Part shown: piece by piece, positions 8,810 to 15,451 of the stretch | Layout of the letters: every line of letters starts with the position of its first letter | Numbering within the stretch: the stretch's first letter is position 1 | Origin: Pigoraptor vietnamica | Lineage: Eukaryota > Opisthokonta > Filasterea | DNA length: 15,451 nucleotides | Direction: 5' to 3' | Assembly: GCA_943704525.1 (NCBI GenBank) | Contig: CALSCQ010000112.1 | Location: 1-15,451, forward strand | Notes under the pieces: generated by a model | What the model was told of the DNA's origin: nothing | Databases searched by the model: none | The model's input: only the letters and a program-made list of their open reading frames with translations | Translations under genes and position numbers: made by a program

Positions 8810-10753
8810 TCAGTCGCCCGCGGCGTGAAATTCGCGGTGCGCCTCCCTGCACCAGGCCGGCATCGTTTCTCCGCAATCGTCGCAAGCGTACGACGACTCG
8901 GTTTCACACTGCCCATTCACGCGCGGCACGGCACACGCACGAGCCAGCGCATCGCGTATCGACTGCTGGCCGCGTGCACGCTTCGCCTTTGCCGCGCCCA
9001 CGTCGGGCGAAGGCGCACGCTTGCGCTCCGTCGCCGCTGTAGGCCCTAGAGCAAGACGGCCTGCCTGTGCGGCGATAATCTCCCTCTGAATCTCCCTTGG
9101 CAATTCCGCGAACACATCCGGGTCCACCCCAGGAGGTGCGCAAAGAACAGCAGTGTCCTGCGTCGATTCGGCACGTGCGCGGTCGCAGTCGTTGCCGTTG
9201 ACAAAGCCGCCCACGTCGCCGGGAGCGCTCTCGGCCGCTGTGCCTTCGTCCCTGTCGGCGCTGACGTCGCAGTGCGACACAAAGGCGTCGAGCGAGCCCT
9301 TCCCCTTCACGGGAGGATCCGTAAAGTTCCCCACGCCCACGCCGAGGAGGTTCAGGTGAAAGCGCGCGCCGGGCGGCACGATGCGGTCGAACAAAGAGAC
9401 AGACAGCCGCGTGAGACCGTCCACGCGGTTGGCGTCGCCGGTACCCTCGGACAGTGCGCGCGGCAACAGCGAGTGGGGCATCGCACACTGCCGCGATTCG
9501 CGCGACACAAAGTACGCGCCCTTCCCTCGGTGTTCCTCGTCATCGCGCCGCTGTCGAACGGTCAGGCGAAACACGCGCGGGAGGCGGCCACTGTCCCGGA
9601 ACTCTGCGTGGATGCGCTCGTCCAGCAGCCCGCACAGCTCGTGCAATCGACGGGCGAGATCGGCGCGCGCGTCGCACCGCGGAAACGAGTCCTCCACGGA
9701 GAGCGTTTTGGGCGACGTCCATGGGACGACGGGCTCGTTGTCAATCCCACGACACGCAGCGTACACGCTATCCGCGATCGTGTCGGCAGACGCGTGCGCG
9801 CGCAGCTCCTCCAGCGAGAGCAGGCGCAAGTCTTGTGCGGTGCGCGGCGGCGGCTGCAGAGTCTTGAGACGCTGCCACATGCTCCACCCCACGCCGGGCA
9901 CGTCTCTCGCACGCAGCGCGCCCACAATCTCGCCTGCGCGCGAGGGGAGGAGGACCGACTGATCACGGGGCTTGTGCCGTCCCGCAGCCAGCTTGGCGTG
10001 CTGCTTGCACACGCCCACGCCCGCGGAACTCGTAAAGCCGAGCTCGCTCTCGAGAGCGGAGCGCGCTTCCGCCGCAATCGCACTCGCCACCATCAGGCAC
10101 TCGTGGCAGCCGCAGCAGTCCCCGAGGTGACAGTGAGCGTCCGGACTCGGCGTCTCACTTTCGCCGGCCGATACAATGACGTGTCCGTGCCACGACCGCG
10201 CACTCTGTTCGTCAGACGACGACATGCGAGCGCGCACGGCGTCGGTGACGTCGAGAAAGAACTCGTCAAACACGAGGCGCTCGACCGACGGCGAAAATCG
10301 GCGGAGGAGGCGAAAGATGCGCGCCGAATGCTCGCGGTATTCGGTGAGATCCGAGCCATCGACGATGACGAGGTCGGGGCACTTTGCGACGGCCTCCGTG
10401 ATCAGCGATAATTTGCCTCTGTGCGCGTAGAGAATACATCAGCGAATGAATCACGTGCATGCACACGGAAAGCGGGCAAACACGATCACGCGACGCCGAA
10501 CTAAATACTGCCGCCACGCACGAACAAACAAACAAGGCGACAACGACACTCACATGCCGCGTTCCCGCGCGGGGTAGTTGCACGTGACGACAATGTGCTT
10601 CTGCTGGACGGCCAGTGGGCGCACGCGCAGCGTTGGATCCGCAACCATGTGGCACTGCGCATAGAAGCAGTCGATATCGATGTGCACCACAGCGCGCGCG
10701 TGACTCTGCCGCAGAGTGTCGCGCGGGGACTCTGACGCGCACATGGTCGACAT
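8810..10753 (-). CDS. POLI: Y-family translesion DNA polymerase iota-like, 602 aa, 2 exons
   Basis: Exon 1 is 10753-10554 and exon 2 is 10418-8810. The junction gives ARERG-I-GKLSL and matches the family. Palm motifs are VHIDIDCFYAQ (23-33, catalytic D26/D28) and VERLVFDEFFLDVT (112-125, D118/E119). Finger residues PLAVQQKHIVVTCNY (46-60) resemble polymerase iota, not eta or kappa. The KPRDQSVLLP stretch, the PGVGW helix-hairpin-helix (about 241-245), VEDSFPRCD (308-316) and the little-finger signature SRESRQCAMP (373-382) all follow human POLI. The tail holds a UBM (DVFAELPREIQREII, about 501-515), a basic NLS-like stretch (KAKRARG) and a terminal C2H2 zinc finger (C579, C582, H594, H598) of UBZ3 spacing. 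The role is nuclear lesion bypass recruited by ubiquitinated PCNA. The start could also be the ATG at 10744; the frame stays open upstream of 10753. Confidence 0.95.
8825..8884 (-). other. UBZ3-like ubiquitin-binding zinc finger at POLI C-terminus
   Basis: C-x2-C-x11-H-x3-H with Trp in the intervening helix start (MPAW), the same spacing as the DNA polymerase eta UBZ. The acidic residue usually found two before the last His is absent: REFH here, where eta has an Asp. Confidence 0.7.
9074..9118 (-). other. Ubiquitin-binding motif (UBM) in POLI
   Basis: DVFAELPREIQREII carries the invariant Leu-Pro and the I-Q pair of the UBMs found in polymerase iota and REV1. Confidence 0.8.
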
Positions 10754-11794
10754 CAGCGGCACATGCGACACTGCATAACAGTGGGGCGAGTGTCACACGC
10801 GCACATTCGCGCTCTAGCGCTCAATCGCCGCCCATTTCACCGATAGCACCCGTTTCTTGAAGACATAATTCCCTGCGACATGGAACGCACGCAGCTGACG
10901 GGTCGATGAACGACGTGACAAATCTGGTCGTGTAACACCGCCAGTTACGACCTTGACATCCGGGGCAGCCTCCGCTGGTCGATCCCGGCCTTTCTGACTG
11001 ACATGGCTCTCAGAGTACTGTACATAGCCACAGGCCTCCTCCCGTATAAGCGTTCCGTGAGGCGTCAATGTGAACTTCTCATGTTATATATATATGTCTG
11101 GTCGTCTATTGCTCACCGAATTGTGTGCTCATATGGCACAAAAACTGACGCACGCGGCATCCTCACTGAGCCGGCGGCGACACTGAGGCACGGCCCGGCC
11201 GGCAGCTGACAGTGACACACACATACTTCAGTGTGCGCATTTCTTGAGGTTGTTTTTTGGGAGTCTTTCGATTGTGTCGGTTCTGCATTGTTCGCAGGCT
11301 TTCGATCGCGCCGTTCCCAACAACGCAACTCAGATTATCAACGACTGTAAGAGTTTGCGTGTGATGAAGTTTCGGCAGGTTAGCGAAAGACTGACTGTCG
11401 TGGGCTGTTCCGTAGTGTGGGGCAGCGCCCTTCCTCAGCGGTCGTTGTTCGGTTCGTGCGCTATTCTGTTCTGTATTGGCACGCTACGACAGTTAGTGAA
11501 GTCGGTGTGTGTTCCGAAGATTTGCACTGCTCGTCCACTATATTATGCAAGATTCCTTGTTGATTTGCTCATCGGGCGGCTTCAGTGTGCACTGTATTTC
11601 GACAGTTGCCTCGGTGGTGCAGTCAAATCGACTGCTTCACTGCCGTCGAATGCCGACGCCATAAGTTTTTGCACAGTATTCGTTCTCCGATCTGCTTACT
11701 CCGGAGTTCGTTTGGTTATGTCAACGGGTCATTTCTGTTTCATTAACGGATATTGGGCGCGGGCGTGCCTTGTCGCGCGGGTTCTTGGGGCCGG
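10754..11794. other. Gene-poor interval between POLI and the zinc-finger gene
   Basis: The left part (10754 to about 11186) should hold the POLI promoter and shows no gene. The right part contains one plus-strand open frame, listed separately. Base composition is closer to 50% GC than in the exons nearby. I see no RNA gene or transposon domain. Confidence 0.5.
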
Positions 11795-11798
11795 CTAG
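11364..11798 (+). other. Unexplained open reading frame, 144 codons from ATG
   Basis: The frame is free of stops from 11187 to a TAG at 11796-11798; the first ATG is at 11364. A TTG at 11244 would precede a signal-peptide-like stretch (LRLFFGSLSIVSVLHCSQA), and TTCGCAG at 11294-11300 could be a splice acceptor. Codon use is mixed and lacks the G/C third-position bias of the real genes, and no family is recognisable. It may be a fast-evolving exon or chance. Confidence 0.2.
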
Positions 11799-12233
11799 GC
11801 CCTGAGGAGCTGGTCCCAGAACTCGGCGCTTGCATCGCACACCAACATCTCAAAGACATCGTCGTTCAGCATGAGGGCGGCAAACTCGTCGAGAAGCGCG
11901 GCTTCAGTCGCCGGCGGCTGGGCGAGGCGTCGGTGCCGCCGGTTCAGGTGGGCGCGCTCTTCTGGTGCGTGGCTGCGCTCGTGCGCGAAGCGCCGATTCC
12001 TGTGCCGGTACGCCTTGTTGCAGCCCTTGACCCTGCACACGTAGGCGGGCTCGGCCGAGTGCGTTGAGCGGATGTGCTCGGCTATGTAGCCGATGCGGTA
12101 GGTGCGGTTGCATCCGGCGGTGCAACGGACCCTCTCGTGGCCGCGGGGACCGGAGCGCCCATCTCTGCTTGACTCGGTTCTTGGCGCTTCGTGTTGAGAG
12201 ATAACTCTCGTGTTCCTGTCTCTGCCGATGCAT
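11795..12233 (-). CDS. C2H2 zinc-finger protein, two fingers, 5' end unresolved
   Basis: The frame ending at TAG 11797-11795 encodes two adjacent C2H2 fingers. The first is C-x3-C-x11-H-x4-H (12124-12059, CTAGCNRTYRIG...), slightly short. The second is C-x4-C-x12-H-x3-H (12037-11969, CRVKGCNKAY...), a TFIIIA-like spacing. A basic region rich in Arg/His follows, then an acidic-hydrophobic tail (LLDEFAALMLNDDVFEMLV) resembling an activation domain. It is probably a nuclear DNA- or RNA-binding protein. The finger frame is open up to about 12379 but contains no ATG before the fingers. The nearest ATGs (12233 and 12386) lie in another frame that is also open. An unseen intron, a frameshift or a non-ATG start are all possible, so the 5' boundary given is provisional. 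Confidence 0.6.
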
Positions 12234-12279
12234 GGCTGCACGGCGCCTTTTATGCGATCCGTTGCAGTGGGTTCGTGCT

Positions 12280-12312
12280 CGTGTGTGTGTGCGTTTGTGT
12301 GTGTGTTGTGTG
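12280..12312. repeat. GT-rich microsatellite upstream of zinc-finger coding region
   Basis: Interrupted (GT)n on the plus strand. On the zinc-finger sense strand it reads as CACACA and would encode a His/Thr run if translated, so it is probably untranslated. Confidence 0.85.
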
Positions 12313-12336
12313 CGTTCAGTGGCTTTGTGGAGCCTT

Positions 12337-12460
12337 TGTGGAGGTTGGAGGTAACATGGTTCAATCCGCGGACATTCAAAGTCCATATTTGCCCTTCCCT
12401 GTCATATAAAATCCTTTATGGGTCTTCAATTATTGCTCAATTCTAATTATAACCTCCACA
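12337..12460. repeat. AT-rich element with perfect 10-bp inverted ends
   Basis: TGTGGAGGTT at 12337-12346 is matched by AACCTCCACA at 12451-12460. The 104 bp between are markedly AT-rich compared with the surroundings. No transposase and no obvious target-site duplication is seen. It could be a MITE remnant or a chance inverted repeat in the NOC4/zinc-finger intergenic region. Confidence 0.45.
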
Positions 12461-12501
12461 GACGGTAACATGCTAGTGGAGGTGACATGGAGGGTGACAT
12501 G
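12350..12501. repeat. Four copies of GGTRACATG
   Basis: GGTAACATG occurs at 12350-12358 and 12464-12472, GGTGACATG at 12481-12489 and 12493-12501. All are on the same strand, within 152 bp, between the NOC4 stop and the zinc-finger gene. Confidence 0.7.
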
Positions 12502-12535
12502 GTGCATTGCCTGTTACAAGCCAGTAATCGACAGT

Positions 12536-15419
12536 TCATTCGAACGACCACAGCGCGCTCCACGCAGCGGGGTCGGCTTCCGCCTGCGCAAACGCACTGT
12601 GCGGAATGGCGGCTGACACGGCGCAGTTCGTTTCGTCAAACTTGCGCGAGAGCTCGGCTTCAAACAGCTGAGATGATGCAAACATTCAATAAGACAGGGT
12701 TGGGCGGAAAGCGGGATGCCAAGAAGGTAGCGTGAACGTTGCCAGCACGGAGGCGACAAATCCTTAAATTTCTCGCAGAGACACGCATTACAGCATCTCA
12801 CTCCCATACGCAAAACAGTGTTGATAATGCCCACCGATGAGTACGTGGTCTCGAGCTGGTCGGTGATGTCGCGTTCTTGTGCGGTGAATTTCGTTTGGAA
12901 CATTTTCATGATGCGTGAGACGTCCGGATGCACGTGCACCAGCAGAGCCTGTGCGGGTGCGAAATGCGTGCACGTCAGGCAACGGAAAATAAAGCACTCC
13001 CACAAACGCAGACGGCCCACGCACGCACGCACGCACGCACACGCACATACACACACATACACCACACACATACATACACACAAAAGCACACTGACCTCGA
13101 TCTCCCAGAGGGAACTGTCGATAGCGTGGCACTTGGCAGGGTCGGGTTCGTCAAAGAGGTACGGATCCGATCCCTCTGCAACGCGCAGGGCACTTGAATT
13201 AGCGGGACACATTAGGCCACAAAGGGAATAACATACGGCCACATCACACACAAAGAGAAAGAGCAAATGCCGTTCCCGCCAGTCAACTCACCGCCAGTGG
13301 ACGACGTGCGGTGAATGAGCACCATGCACGCTCGGTGCCGGTGGAGCAAATTGTACACAAACGATGCGCCGAGCAGGGCGCCGGCGGGGGGCGCCGTGAG
13401 GCAGAGTCGCGACACGCGCTTGGCAAATGCTGCGACGAGATACGCAGACAAGTGCCTGGGGAAGGTACCAAACCATTGGATTACCAATGCAAATGTGTGT
13501 GTGTGTGTGTGTGTGTGTGAGTATGTGTGTCTGCGTGCGTGCATGCAACCGAACTCACGTGGATGACAGGAACAGATTCGCCAACGTGAAGAAGCGCGCT
13601 CGATATTTCACGTGGAAAATGTTGCGGTCAAAAAGCGCATAAAAACGCTTGAAGAAGTCCGGAAAGTCCCTGTGCAACGACGCGACGGAGAGGTCAGAGG
13701 CGATACCAACATGTGTCGTCACATATTATCCTTGCGGCACGTGCGCGTGCGTGCACGAGTGCGGACCGCCAATGCGCCCAGCGCAGCCAACTCACAGGTT
13801 GTGCCTCGAGATGAGGTGGAAGATGCCGTTCAGTGCAAGGACGCTGACAACGCCGCCTGCGACGAACGGCAAAAGTCAGCCACTAGCGCACATCGTGACA
13901 CAGTAGACATTGTGCACTTATCATTCACGAATATAAGGGACAAAAGAATGGCGCAAAGAGAGGGAACACGGGATGCACTATCGGCACAAAGAGATGGAGC
14001 GAAATGCAATGCACCAGACATGCGCCCTCACCCATATCGTACGAATCGGTGAGAAAGTCGATGAGCAGCCGCGGACGCGTCATGTGCGGCATGACGTCCT
14101 TGTGGAGGAAGAGGAGCACGCGCTTGTGGATGTCCGCGCCGAGCGGGATACGGAGAAACGACAGCCACGCATCCGAGAACACGCGCCTGCCGGTGGAAAT
14201 TCAGCCGCAGGTACGGAAAGAAGAGTAAGTCGTCCGACAATGTGTGAGGGTGTTTTTTGTGTGCGTGTGTGTGTTGGGAGATATGCAATGCGGGCCATGA
14301 TGCGATGTTCCACGACATCTCAAGCGAGACCGCATCTGAAAAGTGCCAAAGAAGGCACCTGTGCGCGGCCAGCTGCAGCAGTGGATGCTTCGCCCTCGTC
14401 ACGACGTCCGTGTCGCTCTCGTCATCAGCCACGTCGCGGAGCTTCTCGTCCTTCTTTCGGACGAACGAGAGGTCCGTGAGGTACGCCAGGTCGTCTTCGT
14501 TGTCGCCCGTGTCACGCTTCCGCTTACGCCCGCCCTCCGACTCTGTGATATAAAGGCGCATTCATAAGCACACTCGAACATCCACCGGTCCCGCACACAT
14601 TCTAGAGGAACCATGTTACAGCGACCACTACCACACAAACGCATGCCTTGCATCTCACGCAATCACACACAACTCATAGGGGCTTGCGCGCACACACAGC
14701 AACGCACCAGCCTCAGCCTTGTAACCCAGCATCGGATCGCCAGTGATGAAGGCATTCAGGTCGTCCTCAGACTCCGGCATCGCAATGTCTTGCAGCAGAG
14801 TGAGCGCATTCTTCGCGAGGATGGGAGCCGGGACCGTTAGGTGCCGTTCCCGCGCACCGGCGCGAACCTTGGCGTCCCCACTATCGCTGCGAAAGCGGTC
14901 GTCCAGCAACCTCCACAGGACGCGCAGGGTGAAGAATCGGACGTCGTCGTACGCCCGCATGTAATCGTCAACAAAGGCGACGGTAAGGTGGGGGTCAAGG
15001 CTCTCGTGACACACGAGGGCGTGCACCACGCGCCGGAACAGATCAACTGGGAACACGTGCTTGCCCAATCGCCGCTGCGACGCAAGCGACTGCTCCACGG
15101 CGACGTCCAACAGAATTTTCAGCGACGGAACGCGAAGACCGACCTCCTTGTGCGAGAGATGTCGCTCGAGCACCGAAAGGAACGACGCGAATTGTGAGCG
15201 GAGCCATTGTCGGAGCGCCGCAAGGGCCTCGTCCACTTCGATCGCGTCGTCTTCACCGTCGCCTGCCTCGGGTTCCTTGGCGCCGGCGGCGTCCTTCTTC
15301 GCCTTTTTTGTCGCATGCCCCTCTTTGCGTTCGGGGTCCAGGTCGCCGTTCTTGATGTGCCGTAGAAAGATGCGGTGGAGCGCGTGGATGGCCGCGTGCA
15401 CGACCTCGTCCTCGGACGA
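12536..15419 (-). CDS. NOC4: Nucleolar complex protein 4 (CBF/Mak21 family), 9 exons, N-terminus outside window
   Basis: Exons: 15419-14708, 14542-14359, 14186-14032, 13856-13796, 13669-13559, 13455-13292, 13175-13096, 12948-12835 and 12667-12536. All phases agree and give 570 residues plus a missing start, since the first visible exon follows a TTTATAG acceptor. The N-terminal part is a helical repeat region with a charged loop (KKAKK, then EPEAGDGEDDA). The CBF/Mak21 core shows FSDAWLSFLRIPL, LIDFLTDSYDMGG, VLALNGIFHLISRHNL, DFPDFFKRFYALFD, FHVKYRARFFTLANLFLSS, HLSAYLVAAFAKRVSRL and SSLWEIEALLVHVHPDVSR, matching NOC4/NOC4L in order. NOC4 works with NOP14 in the nucleolar small-subunit processome and 40S maturation. 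The protein ends DPAAWSALWSFE. The gene looks intact within the window. Confidence 0.96.
13018..13084. repeat. ACGC/CA microsatellite in NOC4 intron
   Basis: (ACGC)n followed by interrupted (CA)n inside the 13095-12949 intron. On the sense strand it is GT-rich just after the donor. Confidence 0.92.
13494..13519. repeat. (GT)n microsatellite in NOC4 intron
   Basis: A GT run inside the 103-bp intron 13558-13456, which it largely fills; CA on the sense strand. Confidence 0.92.
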
Positions 15420-15451
15420 CTATAAAGGAAAGAAGAGGGCGGAGGGGGGGG

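Noticed and set aside
9236-9262. PIP-box-like QQSIRDAL in the POLI tail as a PCNA-binding site
   Set aside because: The segment (encoded near 8950-8975) lacks the two aromatic residues that define a PIP box, so I did not annotate it.
9272-10411. Plus-strand open frame of about 380 codons opposite POLI exon 2
   Set aside because: It is Arg/Ala/His-rich, shows no family, and is explained as the antisense shadow of GC-biased POLI codons.

Overview
This window is nuclear DNA from a GC-rich eukaryote with many introns, most likely a free-living unicellular protist. I cannot name the species. The genes are split by at least 28 short introns (103-262 bp) that I could place because each splice restores the frame of a recognisable protein. 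27 of them are GT-AG and one is GC-AG. There are no operons, and simple repeats (CA/GT, CT, ACGC, poly-C) sit mainly inside introns. Codon use favours G/C at third positions.

Layout, left to right. (1) 89-2621, minus: a secreted or surface protein with a signal peptide, a chain of EGF/laminin-type modules and the start of a fibronectin-III domain that runs towards the window edge. (2) 2622-3325: divergent upstream region with a long (CA)n-(GC)n tract. (3) 3326-3901, plus: unrecognised 191-residue multi-pass membrane protein. (4) 4066-5432, minus: NAA20, catalytic subunit of the NatB N-terminal acetyltransferase, six exons including one of 25 nt. (5) 5564-5636, minus: tRNA-Ala(CGC). (6) 6206-8700, plus: CaMK1-like Ser/Thr kinase, ten exons, with a GC-AG intron interrupting its glycine loop. 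(7) 8810-10753, minus: a Y-family translesion polymerase of the POLI type whose tail carries both a UBM and a UBZ3-like zinc finger. (8) 10754-11794: gene-poor, with one unexplained open frame. (9) 11795 to about 12233, minus: a two-finger C2H2 protein with an unresolved 5' end. (10) 12337-12501: an AT-rich element flanked by inverted repeats, with a repeated GGTRACATG motif. (11) 12536-15419, minus: NOC4, a CBF/Mak21-family small-subunit ribosome biogenesis factor, nine exons, its N-terminus beyond the window.

The genes do not form one pathway. They are ordinary neighbours in a compact protist genome: protein N-terminal acetylation, signalling, DNA damage tolerance, transcription factor-like, 40S assembly and cell surface. 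The most unusual items are the dual ubiquitin-binding tail of the POLI protein, the GC-AG intron, the prevalence of G at donor position +3, the class 1-1 exons of the EGF protein, the unresolved zinc-finger gene and the inverted-repeat element beside it. Both window ends are runs of eight G, which probably mark contig breaks.
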